Of a stretch of DNA of 64,000 nucleotides, positions 1 to 9,051 are shown piece by piece. The DNA comes from JALEFZ01 sp039817415 (lineage in GTDB: Bacteria; Bacteroidota; Bacteroidia; J057), in contig JBCBVV010000030.1 in assembly GCA_039817415.1 (NCBI GenBank), positions 18,863 to 82,862 of the forward strand. The letters run 5' to 3'. The translations under genes were made by a program, and so were the position numbers. The notes under the pieces were generated by a model. It did no database searches. It was not told where the DNA came from and saw only the letters and a program-made list of their open reading frames with translations. The number at the start of each line of letters is the position of its first letter. Within the stretch, counting starts at the first letter, position 1.

Positions 1-708
1 GCCTACCCCAGATTGAACATAGATGGTTGATTTATGCGCCTTTCCGTCTCCCAGTGTTAAGCGGGTTTCGCCCATGTCATTTTTGACATAGACCAGCTCT
101 ACTCTGGCTTTTTCTATATTTTCCATCACCACATTTGCCCTGGCCGCATGAATGTCCATTTTCTTCATGGCAATCTGATTAGGCATTCGATATGTGACAA
201 AGACATCGGTAAAGGCCGAACGGACGGAAAGATTTCTCAAAGTTAATCCAGATAAATCCATTTTTGCCTGTCCAACGCCTAATTGAAGGGCCAGATCTGT
301 AGATAAATTGGGATCGTGATGGTATTCTGTTTTGAGTTCGTTTTTGGAAGTATATGAATCTAGGCTGACCAGATGTTGTTGGGTTCTTAAGTGAGCGCCT
401 TGTGGGGCAGAAGGGCTTTGGTGGGTGTTTTTTAGGTTAAGAGACCTACTCTGGTTACCGTGTTGATCTGTGTGAGTCATGACCGATGGTTCAATCGCAG
501 AATCAGGGGCGGATAGCTTAGCGAGGCTTACGCCACAATTTCCTGAGGATTTTACCATGCATTCTCCAGCAGGAATTTCCACGTTGACGTACATGTGACT
601 AGGATTCCCCTCAGATGGGAGTTTCTTAACTCTTTCTACTGGCTGGCCAAGACAAAGGCCTATGTTCAAGCTAGCAAAAGCCAGCGCGACTAATCTTACC
701 TTACTCAT
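1..708 (-). CDS. Secreted protein of unknown function (3' end outside window)
   Basis: An open frame of 236 codons starts at the ATG at 706-708 and reaches the left edge with no stop, so the C-terminus is missing. Residues 1-21 form a signal peptide (hydrophobic stretch ending in a Gly-Gln cleavage region). The middle is polar. From about residue 150 there are alternating short beta-strand-like runs (LDLSGLTLRNLSV-like, ending in IYVQSGVG) that resemble the repeated strands of LiaF/toast-rack type domains; that resemblance is by eye only. Its promoter must lie in 709-956, shared with the divergent gene at 957. No function is assigned. Confidence 0.6.
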   Translation of the reverse strand, partial: MSKVRLVALAFASLNIGLCLGQPVERVKKLPSEGNPSHMYVNVEIPAGECMVKSSGNCGVSLAKLSAPDSAIEPSVMTHTDQHGNQSRSLNLKNTHQSPSAPQGAHLRTQQHLVSLDSYTSKNELKTEYHHDPNLSTDLALQLGVGQAKMDLSGLTLRNLSVRSAFTDVFVTYRMPNQIAMKKMDIHAARANVVMENIEKARVELVYVKNDMGETRLTLGDGKAHKSTIYVQSGVG

Positions 709-956
709 ATTGCTTTTATTACGAAGCGTATATTCTTAGGTTCACACCTCTTTAGCAAAAGGTCGGAAATTAAACATTTCTACCAAACATAATCATTTCC
801 ATATACAAAATAGCTCAAAATCAAGCTCCTGCATAATCACATAACAACTCTTCGCCTAACAAGTTGTATCCCTACTTCATTTTTGCAGAAAAATTGTCGT
901 CAAAAAGGTGTCCACGATTTGATGTGCTACGTACCTTTATGTGAAATTTAAGAGAG

Positions 957-1550
957 ATGGAAAAGCGAGAATTGCATCATATAGAACCCTTCTACGGTTG
1001 GCTATCATGGTACAATCATGAGATGGATGAGAACTCCCCTTTTCATGAGGAGGAACACAATCTATTTTTCTTTGATAAAAGCATTAATAACATACCTGCT
1101 CACCCCCTTTGGGACGACTTTGGCTCAGAAAGTCTCCTTGTAAAAATCCAATTTGCAGACTACAAGGAAGGATATGCTATCCTTGAGATGTTTGGAGAAT
1201 GGAATGATCTATATGACAATGATTTCAAACTCCTTAGCGAAAATGTACTAGGGCTGTTGATTGATGCAGGAATCGATAAATTCATTCTCATAGCTGAAAA
1301 TGTCTTTCACGCTTATCTGGATGCGGACGACTATTATGCTGCCATGCAGGAGGAGCTAGGAGATGGATGGATTTCCATGCTACGACCTAGAGAAGGAGTC
1401 AAAGAGGACATGGAAGAGTATGGAATAGACCAATATTTTTACTTCAATCCTGTGATAGATGAGATTCCTTGGAGGAAACTCAAACCTTTCCAACTCTACT
1501 TTTTGGTACAAGACAGGATGCAGCGGATGCTGGAAATGGGAGGTGACTGA
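957..1550 (+). CDS. Hypothetical cytoplasmic protein, 197 aa
   Basis: Acidic soluble protein without signal peptide or membrane segment, rich in Asp, Glu and aromatic residues. A purine-rich stretch (agagag) sits directly before the ATG. I do not recognise a domain. It lies 67 bp upstream of nuoM on the same strand and could be co-transcribed with it, but nothing in the sequence links it to complex I. The codon use and composition look native to the genome. Confidence 0.65.
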   Translation: MEKRELHHIEPFYGWLSWYNHEMDENSPFHEEEHNLFFFDKSINNIPAHPLWDDFGSESLLVKIQFADYKEGYAILEMFGEWNDLYDNDFKLLSENVLGLLIDAGIDKFILIAENVFHAYLDADDYYAAMQEELGDGWISMLRPREGVKEDMEEYGIDQYFYFNPVIDEIPWRKLKPFQLYFLVQDRMQRMLEMGGD

Positions 1551-1617
1551 GCTACTTTATTGTGAATATTTGTAGAATACCATAACTTGCCCACTCTAAG
1601 AAGGATAACACATTTTC

Positions 1618-3192
1618 ATGAACGCAGAAACTCTCACACTCCTTTTGAGCATCAGCATCTTTGCCCCTTTGGTAGGTGCCATTTTGCTACCTCTCTTTCA
1701 GGATAGTGCTGCTAAGGTCATTTCGCTCATATTCATGCTTATTCCCTTGGGGCTAAGTCTAGGAGCAATGATCATGCTGGGCCTTGATCCTAATGCCATG
1801 GAACTGGCAACGAATGGATATTTCGGCTTTACTGAACTGAGCTGGTTCGGAATGAGCGGCTACGATGTAAAATACATGGTAGGTGTTGATGGAATCTCTG
1901 CTTTTATGATCCTTCTAGCAGCACTTTTGTTCCCTCTCATGGCCATTTATACATGGGGAACGATCAAGAAGCAAGAGAAGATGTTCTACATCATGGTTCT
2001 CCTTCTCGAAACCGGTGTGATCGGCTTCTTTGCATCGCTTGATATGATGCTATTCTACATTTTCTTCGAATTGGTCTTGATCCCAACCAGCTTCCTAATC
2101 GGTATCTGGGGAGATGAAAACCGTGGAGCAGCTGCCTTGAAATTCTTTATCTATACCCTAGTAGGTTCGCTTGTTATGCTAATTGCCATTATCTATATGG
2201 GCATCAATGCAGGTGTAACACAAGGATTTGAATTGACTACAGATTACTTCCTGATTCAAGAGGCCATCAAAAGTGGGACTCTTCCTTCCTTTACAGAAGA
2301 TATTCAATGGTGGCTCTTCTTGGGATTTGCCATTAGTTTTGCCATCAAAGCTCCTGTCTTTCCTGTACATACTTGGCAGGCACAGGCCTATACATCCTCT
2401 TCTACAACGGGTTCTGTTATTCTTGCCGCCTTACTATCTAAAATGGGCGCTTATGGCTTCCTAAGGTTCTGTCTCCCACTGTTTCCAGCAGTTGTAGACG
2501 ATTTCGCACCCATGATGGCTATTCTCGGAGTTATCTCCATCATTTATGGAGCTTATATGGCCACGGTTCAAAAGGACCTGAAGAAACTTGTAGCTTATTC
2601 TTCCCTTTCCCACATGGGCTTCATCATTTTAGGGATATTTGCGGTTCAACAAGTATCTGTATCGGGAGCAGTTCTCCAAATGTTAGCGCATGGCGTCAGT
2701 ACGGCTGCCTTGTTTATCATGGTAGATATGATGGAACAGCGTTATGGAAGTAAAAATATTGAAGACTTTAAGGGACTTGCCAAACAAGCTCCAGCCTTCA
2801 CCACGCTATTCATGATTACAGTGATGGCCTCTGTTGGGTTACCTGGATTGAGTGGATTTGTAGGTGAGTTTATGATCATGACCGGAGCGTTTTCCTCTTC
2901 TCTTTTTGGCAGTGGCCTCACCGTATTCGCAGCAACTGGCGTTGTATTGGCGGCAATTTACCTGCTGAATATGTTTAGAAAAGTCATGTTTGGTCCTGAG
3001 TCGAATGAAGCAGCCACCTTCAACGAACCCAATAGAAGGGAATACAGTGTTATGCTTCCCATGGTTATCTTGATGTTTTGGTTGGGACTGTATGCTACTC
3101 CCTTCCTCAAACCTATCAACCAAGGCACAAAGCAATTGATAGAACAACAAGCAGAGATGCCTGAGTCCTTATCTGTGGTAGAAGAAAAGTAA
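1618..3192 (+). CDS. nuoM: NADH-quinone oxidoreductase subunit M (NuoM)
   Basis: Proton-pumping, antiporter-like inner-membrane subunit of respiratory complex I. The 524 residues form about 14 hydrophobic helices. The antiporter glutamate is E151 (in FFELVLIP), the mid-membrane lysine is K244, followed by PVFPVHTWQ with H251 and W253. A broken-helix region with Gly/Ser follows the second half, as in family members. Length is normal for NuoM. Neither nuoL nor nuoN is adjacent: nuoN is at 23887 and the upstream neighbour is an unknown gene, so the complex I genes are scattered here. The next gene (TetR) is convergent, 13 bp away. Confidence 0.95.
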   Translation: MNAETLTLLLSISIFAPLVGAILLPLFQDSAAKVISLIFMLIPLGLSLGAMIMLGLDPNAMELATNGYFGFTELSWFGMSGYDVKYMVGVDGISAFMILLAALLFPLMAIYTWGTIKKQEKMFYIMVLLLETGVIGFFASLDMMLFYIFFELVLIPTSFLIGIWGDENRGAAALKFFIYTLVGSLVMLIAIIYMGINAGVTQGFELTTDYFLIQEAIKSGTLPSFTEDIQWWLFLGFAISFAIKAPVFPVHTWQAQAYTSSSTTGSVILAALLSKMGAYGFLRFCLPLFPAVVDDFAPMMAILGVISIIYGAYMATVQKDLKKLVAYSSLSHMGFIILGIFAVQQVSVSGAVLQMLAHGVSTAALFIMVDMMEQRYGSKNIEDFKGLAKQAPAFTTLFMITVMASVGLPGLSGFVGEFMIMTGAFSSSLFGSGLTVFAATGVVLAAIYLLNMFRKVMFGPESNEAATFNEPNRREYSVMLPMVILMFWLGLYATPFLKPINQGTKQLIEQQAEMPESLSVVEEK

Positions 3193-3205
3193 ATCTGAGA
3201 ATTTT

Positions 3206-3820
3206 CTAGAAAGTACCTGTGGAGACCATTTGATTGATGGTTTCCTTGATCATCTTACTTCTTTCTTCCAAATCATCTTGGTCTCCTGTGAATTCGGGAT
3301 CAACATTTTGGAAGTAATTGGCCCCCTCCATCAAGGTAAGCATGAACTTGGCAGCCGCCTTGGGGTTTTTGACATTAATAATATCCTTTGAACACGCAAT
3401 TTCTATTTCATGCTGAAGGCGGTCTGATACGCCTTGGTACAACTGGACGAATCTTTCCTTGATTTCGTCATTTCTGAAGCCCAGTGTATAAGCGCTGTAA
3501 TAAACTGTGGTGTTCAGGAAGGTATTCCATTGAATTCGTGAGACAACGTCAACAAGGTCATCCCAGCGTTCTTGGGGATCTTCCACAGTAGAAAAGTCTG
3601 GAAGTATTTGGGCTGAATAAGTTTCGATGATGTAATCGATCAGCCCCAAGACCATTTTGTCTTTGTTTTTGAAATAGTGGATCAGCAAACTAGGGTTCAC
3701 ATCCATTTTTTTCGCAATCTTAGCGATGGAAGCTCCTTCAAAGCCTTCTTCTATAATCACCTCGTAGAAATGAAATAGTATTTCTTGCCTCCTGACCTTT
3801 GCTTTGCTTTTTCTTCCCAT
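3206..3820 (-). CDS. TetR/AcrR family transcriptional regulator
   Basis: N-terminal helix-turn-helix (roughly residues 10-55, with the GASIAKIAKKMDVNPSLLI pattern followed by HYFKNKDKM), then an all-helical ligand-binding half. I chose the ATG at 3820 (MGRKSKAK); an in-frame TTG at 3841 would add seven residues. The protein probably represses genes until an unseen ligand binds. It lies convergent to nuoM, and the upstream region to 4294 is shared with the divergent htrA gene, so autoregulation or control of htrA is possible but is inference only. Confidence 0.85.
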   Translation of the reverse strand: MGRKSKAKVRRQEILFHFYEVIIEEGFEGASIAKIAKKMDVNPSLLIHYFKNKDKMVLGLIDYIIETYSAQILPDFSTVEDPQERWDDLVDVVSRIQWNTFLNTTVYYSAYTLGFRNDEIKERFVQLYQGVSDRLQHEIEIACSKDIINVKNPKAAAKFMLTLMEGANYFQNVDPEFTGDQDDLEERSKMIKETINQMVSTGTF

Positions 3821-4294
3821 ATAAAAAAATGAAGTAGTCAAGCCTTATTGCCTACTCAAAAAGTTGAGCTTTTCAACAACATATTACTCAAGATAATAAC
3901 AAACAGGGGATTACAAACTATTGAGATTTACCTGCTAATTACATCATAATAACACATTAATTCTTTTGTTGAGCCATTTTGAGCAAAAATAAGGAATTGT
4001 TTGAACATCGTGTCCGATTGCTTCACCTATAATTTTTTGGAATAATCGGTTTTCACTATGTCAGTTTACTGATAAATCGTTTTATACTGTGCGAAAATAT
4101 TTGGAAAAGCAATTTATTTAGTCGGTCTATTATTTCAAAATCCTATAAATGAAAAGATTTGCACACCCTTAAGGAATCAAAATATGCAAGTGGCTTGGCT
4201 TGTATTGTAAATCGCAAATTTTTGGTATAAATTATTACTCTACGGATGAACTCAATCCCCCTTATCACGTTGTTACAGTAGCAGGTAAGATTTA
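3821..4294. other. AT-rich divergent intergenic region
   Basis: About 470 bp between the divergent TetR gene and the first htrA gene, strongly AT-rich. I found no convincing ORF, tRNA or RNA hairpin. It should hold the promoters of both genes, but I see no clean TAnnTTTG element at a sensible distance from either start. Confidence 0.5.
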
Positions 4295-5842
4295 ATGTTT
4301 ATGATGAATAGAAAGCAAATAGGCTTCCTTGCGGGTTTCTCGTTAGTGTTGCTGATAGTTGGGTCAGGATTGGGAGCCGGAATTTATGCTACTTTCTTTG
4401 CCAAAGATTACTCTCCATACACGGAAGAAAGGCTTCCTACCTCGGTTGCGAGATACGATGCAGAGTCCTTCCCTCCCCTTGCGCAAGCGCAGTCTCAATC
4501 AGAGGAAGCACTCAAATCCGCTCCTCCAAGCTTCATTTCTGCTGCGAGAGTAGCGAGGCCAGCAGTGGTTCACATCAAATCTGCCTACAAAAGAAAAAAA
4601 TCCAAATCTTACGGAGACTTCTTTTCAAACCCTTTGGACAATGGTTTTGGAAGGGAAAACATGGAAGTCCCTAAAGCCATTGCAACAGGATCTGGTGTGC
4701 TGATTTCCCCTGCTGGATTCATCATCACCAACAATCATGTTATTGACGAAGCGGATGAAATCGAAGTAACATTGTTTGATAACCAGACCTTCGAAGCTAC
4801 AATCGTAGGGACGGATATAACTACCGACCTTGCCCTTATTAAAATTGAAGGAAAGAGCTTACCCTATTTGGATTTCACCAATTCTGATGCTGTGGAAGTA
4901 GGCCAATGGGTCATGGCTGTAGGTAATCCCATGGACCTAACCTCAACGGTAACTGCTGGTATTGTAAGTGCCAAAGGAAGAAATATCAACCTATTGAGAG
5001 CCGATTCAGACCTCGCCATTGAGTCATTTATTCAGACCGATGCCGCCGTTAACAAAGGAAATAGTGGTGGGGCCTTGGTTAATATGGAAGGTAAACTCAT
5101 CGGTATCAATACAGCCATTGCCTCCAAAACTGGATATTACGCTGGATATTCCTTCGCCATCCCTTCTACTATAGCCAAAAAGGTTATGGAAGACCTGCTG
5201 AAGTATGGAGAAGTCAAAAGAGGATATTTGGGGGTTTCTATTCAACCCTTAAATTCAGCCGTCGCCGAAAAATACCACCTCAATGTTCTTAAAGGAGCCA
5301 TCGTTACTCGTGTCAATCCTGATCTTGGAGCCTATGAAGCAGGGATTCGCGACAATGACGTGATCATTTCCGTCAATGAAATCGAAGTCAATAACTCCTC
5401 TGAACTCCAAGAACAAGTAAGCAAATATCACCCTGGTGAATATGTCAATATTAAAGCCATCCGCGACAATCGCGAAATGACTTTCAAGGTTCTTCTTAAA
5501 GAGCTCAATCGCCCTTCTAGAAGGTCCTCCTTCGCCATAGAAGAGGATTACGAGGAAGATGAATCACCCTCTGAATGGACATTTAAAGGAAGTACATTCA
5601 AAAGATTATCAGAAGGAGAATACGATGATCTGGGAGTTGATGTGGGAGTGATGGTAACAGAAGCGGGGGAAATACTGCAAGAAGGGGGAATACGAGAAAA
5701 CTTCGTTATCACACATGTCGATGGGCGCAGAGTCAGAAACATCGCTGAATTAGAGAAAGCCTTCGTCAATGCAAAAGAATACATCGCCATTAAAGGCCAG
5801 TATAAATCTGGCGTAACTGCAACCTATAGCTTTAACTGGTAA
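4295..5842 (+). CDS. HtrA/DegQ-type periplasmic serine protease (copy 1)
   Basis: Trypsin-fold protease with PDZ domains that degrades or refolds misfolded envelope proteins. Residues 10-33 form an uncleaved-looking membrane anchor or signal peptide. Catalytic triad: H148 (TNNHVID), D178 (TTDLALIK) and S257 (GNSGGAL). The residue before the GNSGG motif is Lys (NKGNSGG), where the two paralogues in this window have Pro (NPGNSGG). PDZ1 covers about residues 320-400. After an acidic linker (EEDYEEDE, about 415) comes a second PDZ-like domain ending in TYSFNW. Paralogues lie at 28778-30247 and 52159-53640. A perfect terminator follows at 5862. Confidence 0.93.
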   Translation: MFMMNRKQIGFLAGFSLVLLIVGSGLGAGIYATFFAKDYSPYTEERLPTSVARYDAESFPPLAQAQSQSEEALKSAPPSFISAARVARPAVVHIKSAYKRKKSKSYGDFFSNPLDNGFGRENMEVPKAIATGSGVLISPAGFIITNNHVIDEADEIEVTLFDNQTFEATIVGTDITTDLALIKIEGKSLPYLDFTNSDAVEVGQWVMAVGNPMDLTSTVTAGIVSAKGRNINLLRADSDLAIESFIQTDAAVNKGNSGGALVNMEGKLIGINTAIASKTGYYAGYSFAIPSTIAKKVMEDLLKYGEVKRGYLGVSIQPLNSAVAEKYHLNVLKGAIVTRVNPDLGAYEAGIRDNDVIISVNEIEVNNSSELQEQVSKYHPGEYVNIKAIRDNREMTFKVLLKELNRPSRRSSFAIEEDYEEDESPSEWTFKGSTFKRLSEGEYDDLGVDVGVMVTEAGEILQEGGIRENFVITHVDGRRVRNIAELEKAFVNAKEYIAIKGQYKSGVTATYSFNW

Positions 5843-5861
5843 CAAATAAACCCTGATATGG

Positions 5862-5892
5862 AAGGCGGATTCAGGTTGAATCCGCCTTTTTT
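5862..5892 (+). terminator. Rho-independent terminator of htrA copy 1
   Basis: Perfect 12-bp stem AAGGCGGATTCA / TGAATCCGCCTT with a 3-nt loop GGT, followed by a T tract. It lies 20 bp past the htrA stop. It overlaps the beginning of the longest open frame leading into pdxJ, which is why the pdxJ start is placed downstream at 5906. Confidence 0.9.
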
Positions 5893-5905
5893 AATTGCTT
5901 ATTAC

Positions 5906-6637
5906 ATGGTTCAATTAAGTGTAAATCTTAACAAAGTAGCTCTTGTCAGAAACTCAAGAGGCCACGATTATCCAAACGTAGTAAAGGTCGCTCAGGATTG
6001 CATCCGATTCGGAGCAGATGGGATTACCGTTCACCCCAGGCCAGACGAGCGACATAGTCGGTATCAGGATGTATATGACTTAAAGGAAGCCATTGATGTA
6101 GAGCTCAACGTAGAGGGATATCCTTCTGAGCGTTTTCTACAGCTTATTGAAAAGAGCAAACCTGCTCAATGTACCCTGGTTCCTGATGCACCTGACGCTA
6201 TTACCTCCAATGCTGGTTGGGATACAGTCAAACATGAGGCATTCCTAAAGGATACCATTAGCCGTATAACAGAGGCTGGTGTAAGGACTTCCATTTTTAT
6301 CGAAACCCAATCTGATAAAATAGAAAAGGCCATGGAAATCGGTACAGATAGAATTGAACTATACACAGAAGAGTTTGCCAGACAGTTTGCTTTGGGAAAC
6401 AAGGCCGGTGTAAGGCCTTATGCCGAAAGTGCAAAGTTGGCTTTTGATCTAGGTTTAGGAGTAAATGCAGGACATGATTTGAATTTAGATAACCTAAGCT
6501 GGTTAGCGGAAAACTTACCTATGCTGGATGAGGTCTCAATAGGGCATGCGCTCGTAACAGATGCTATGTATATGGGATTTGAAGAAACAATCAGAAGGTA
6601 TCAGCTGTGTTTGGGCAAGAAGATTTCCTTTGTCTAG
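5906..6637 (+). CDS. pdxJ: Pyridoxine 5'-phosphate synthase
   Basis: Condenses 1-deoxyxylulose 5-phosphate with 3-amino-2-oxopropyl phosphate to pyridoxine 5'-phosphate, the last ring-forming step of the DXP-dependent vitamin B6 route. The 243-residue protein has the PdxJ signatures SVNLNKVALVRNSRG at the N-terminus, GADGITVHPRPDERH near residue 35 and NAGHDLNLDNL near the C-terminus. The frame is open from 5858, but that start lies within the htrA terminator, and MVQLSVNLNK at 5906 matches the family N-terminus. The stop overlaps the stop of the convergent DUF58 gene by two bases. No other B6 gene is nearby. Confidence 0.95.
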   Translation: MVQLSVNLNKVALVRNSRGHDYPNVVKVAQDCIRFGADGITVHPRPDERHSRYQDVYDLKEAIDVELNVEGYPSERFLQLIEKSKPAQCTLVPDAPDAITSNAGWDTVKHEAFLKDTISRITEAGVRTSIFIETQSDKIEKAMEIGTDRIELYTEEFARQFALGNKAGVRPYAESAKLAFDLGLGVNAGHDLNLDNLSWLAENLPMLDEVSIGHALVTDAMYMGFEETIRRYQLCLGKKISFV

Positions 6638-7968
6638 GCCATTCCTCTAGCCTTTAGTTCAAGGTATTTGTTCAACGTATCCACGGTAAGAGAAGAGGGA
6701 GGAGTAAGGATCGAAATGATACCATGCTTCTCCAATTCTTTTGCTATTTGCCTTTTCTTAAAGGCAAAGTCCTCACCAATTGTCTTGATATAAACTTCCT
6801 TTAAATCTTTTGGGCGGCTCTCTAACAAGCCACTCAATTCTGTATTCTCAAAAAATACGACTACTAGTAAATGAAGCTTAGCGATGGATTGTAAATAGGG
6901 AAGTTGACGCTTCAATGATGAAAGAGACTCAAAATTCGTGTATAGGATCAGCAAGGACCTTCCTGACAATTTCCGTCTAACCACTGCATATAAGCGCTCA
7001 TAATCCGCTTCTAAAAAGTCTGTATCCTGCTTGTATAAGGACTCAATGATGCGATTCATCTGAACAGGTCTACTGCTTGCAGGAAGGAAGTTATCTAGTT
7101 TTTCGCAGAAAGTAATCAGGCCTACCCTATCCTGTTTGTACAAGGCAATATTACTCAAGACTAGGGAAGCATTGATGGCATAATCCAGCAAACTCAATCC
7201 TTCAAAGGGCATCTGCATAAGACGACTCTTGTCTATCAGGCAGTAGACTGGCTGAGAGCGTTCATCCATGTATTGGTTAACCATCAATTTACCGGCACGA
7301 GCAGTTGCCTTCCAATTGATGGTTCGATAATCATCTCCTCTTACGTAATTTTTGATTTGTTCAAACTCAGTGGTATGACCTAATCTTCGAATTTGTTTAA
7401 CCCCAAACTCATTAAGACGATTTGAAATGGCCATCAGCTGATATTTGCGCATTTGGACATAAGAGGGATAGCAAGGCACCATCTGCCCCTCGTCAAATTC
7501 ATATTTCCTTTTCACAAGGCGCAATGGCCCAGAAACATAGGCATTGACGGCACCAAAATCGTACTCCCCCCTTTCCAATGGTCTCAGGCCGTAAGTCCTT
7601 GAAGCGGTTTCACCCACCCCAATTTCTAATTCTACAGCCTCTTCCCTCAGTTGAAATTGAAAGGGCACCTCATCAATTACTCTTAGCTTTATGGCGTAGG
7701 GATATTGATTGTCAAATATTAATTCAATGGGATTTTCATCTCCATTTGAGAGCTTATCTGGCGTATTCCTCTTTCCGGACAAACCATCTCTCCAGAAATA
7801 CAGAAGGAAGAGATCCAGTAAGGCAAAGAATATCGTCACCAACAAGACTACCTTAGCCAGCAGTAGCAATTCTGGAATTAAGAATGCCAGTATAAACAGA
7901 CCTGCATTCACCATCAGAAGAATGAAGAATGAAACAGGAAGATAAATGGACTTAAAAAATGCTGACAT
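6634..7968 (-). CDS. DUF58 domain-containing protein
   Basis: Two N-terminal membrane helices (about residues 8-60), a beta-rich middle, then the DUF58 signature around residue 205-225 (RGDDYRTINWKATARAGKLM) leading into a von Willebrand A-like fold. Such proteins regularly partner MoxR ATPases and are thought to act as assembly or chaperone factors at the membrane; the exact role is not known. It is the last gene of a leftward operon after SpoIIM, DUF4129, DUF4350 and MoxR, 15 bp after the MoxR gene. Confidence 0.92.
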   Translation of the reverse strand: MSAFFKSIYLPVSFFILLMVNAGLFILAFLIPELLLLAKVVLLVTIFFALLDLFLLYFWRDGLSGKRNTPDKLSNGDENPIELIFDNQYPYAIKLRVIDEVPFQFQLREEAVELEIGVGETASRTYGLRPLERGEYDFGAVNAYVSGPLRLVKRKYEFDEGQMVPCYPSYVQMRKYQLMAISNRLNEFGVKQIRRLGHTTEFEQIKNYVRGDDYRTINWKATARAGKLMVNQYMDERSQPVYCLIDKSRLMQMPFEGLSLLDYAINASLVLSNIALYKQDRVGLITFCEKLDNFLPASSRPVQMNRIIESLYKQDTDFLEADYERLYAVVRRKLSGRSLLILYTNFESLSSLKRQLPYLQSIAKLHLLVVVFFENTELSGLLESRPKDLKEVYIKTIGEDFAFKKRQIAKELEKHGIISILTPPSSLTVDTLNKYLELKARGMA

Positions 7969-7983
7969 GAACCAAGAATTACA

Positions 7984-9009
7984 TTACCTAGGGACCTCAA
8001 TTTGATCTACAAGATTGCGCACCACTTCATCAGATGTTCCACCCTCCATTTCTCTTTCTGGGGTCAGAATAATTCTATGCTGCAAAACGGGAACTGCCAC
8101 AAATTGAATGTCCTCAGGAGTTACGAAATCTCTTCCCCTAATCGCAGCAATGGCCTTGGAAGCCGTAAGCAGTCCAAGCGCCGCACGTGGTGAAGCACCT
8201 AGGTAGATTTCCTTGCTATTTCTTGTTTTCTGAACGATTTCAACTATGTATGTTAACAAAGCTGGTTCCACCATGATTTCCTGAACCATTTTCTGATAAA
8301 CAGCGATCTCTTCTTTTGGCATGACAGCATGAACCGCATCGAGTTTATCTTCCCCTTTTCTCTCTTGATGCCCCATGAGAATATTCAGTTCCTCTTCAGG
8401 ATTGGGATAATCAACCGTAATTTTGAAGATAAAACGGTCAAGTTGAGCTTCCGGCAGTCTATAGGTCCCTTCTTGTTCAATAGGGTTTTGGGTAGCGATG
8501 ACAATGAAAGGTCTGTCCATTTTTCTGGTAAAGCCATCTGTGGTAACCTGCCTTTCCTCCATGACCTCAAATAGCGCTGATTGAGTCTTGGCGGGGGCGC
8601 GATTGATCTCGTCAATTAATACCACTTGGGAAAAAATAGGGCCTGCCTTGAATTCAAAGGAAGTAGTCTGTGGATTAAACACCGAGGTACCCAAGACATC
8701 CGATGGCATGAGGTCTGGCGTAAACTGAATCCTAGAAAAAGGAATTTCAAGAGACTTTGCCATGAGTTTGGCTGTCATGGTTTTGGCGACACCTGGAACC
8801 CCCTCAATCAAGACATGTCCATCTGCAAGAATAGCAGCGATGAGAAGTTCGATCATATCGTGCTGACCCACGATGACCTTTCCGATTTCATCCTTCACCT
8901 GGTTTACGGCTCTTCTAAAGCCGGATAGATCTATGCGAGATTCAAAGAGTTGATCTTCCGTAGCAATCTGATCTGGAAGTTCCTGGGGATTTTGCTCCTC
9001 TTCCATCAT
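7984..9009 (-). CDS. MoxR family AAA+ ATPase
   Basis: Chaperone-like AAA+ ATPase. Walker A is at residues 70-77 (GVPGVAKT) and Walker B at 129-135 (VVLIDEINR). The sensor region follows (VIATQNPIEQEGTYRLPEAQLDRF), as in the MoxR proper group. The C-terminal helical lid contains LGASPRAALGL. The length of 341 residues is normal. It presumably remodels or activates a target together with the vWA-like DUF58 protein encoded next. It lies within the five-gene leftward operon, 42 bp after the DUF4350 gene. Confidence 0.95.
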   Translation of the reverse strand: MMEEEQNPQELPDQIATEDQLFESRIDLSGFRRAVNQVKDEIGKVIVGQHDMIELLIAAILADGHVLIEGVPGVAKTMTAKLMAKSLEIPFSRIQFTPDLMPSDVLGTSVFNPQTTSFEFKAGPIFSQVVLIDEINRAPAKTQSALFEVMEERQVTTDGFTRKMDRPFIVIATQNPIEQEGTYRLPEAQLDRFIFKITVDYPNPEEELNILMGHQERKGEDKLDAVHAVMPKEEIAVYQKMVQEIMVEPALLTYIVEIVQKTRNSKEIYLGASPRAALGLLTASKAIAAIRGRDFVTPEDIQFVAVPVLQHRIILTPEREMEGGTSDEVVRNLVDQIEVPR

Positions 9010-9051
9010 GTATTTATGAGATTATAATTTCAAGATTGAAGCATTCTGACA

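Noticed and set aside
5858..5905. Longer N-terminus for pdxJ
   Set aside because: These bases are inside the perfect htrA terminator, and MVQLSVNLNK at 5906 matches the family start.
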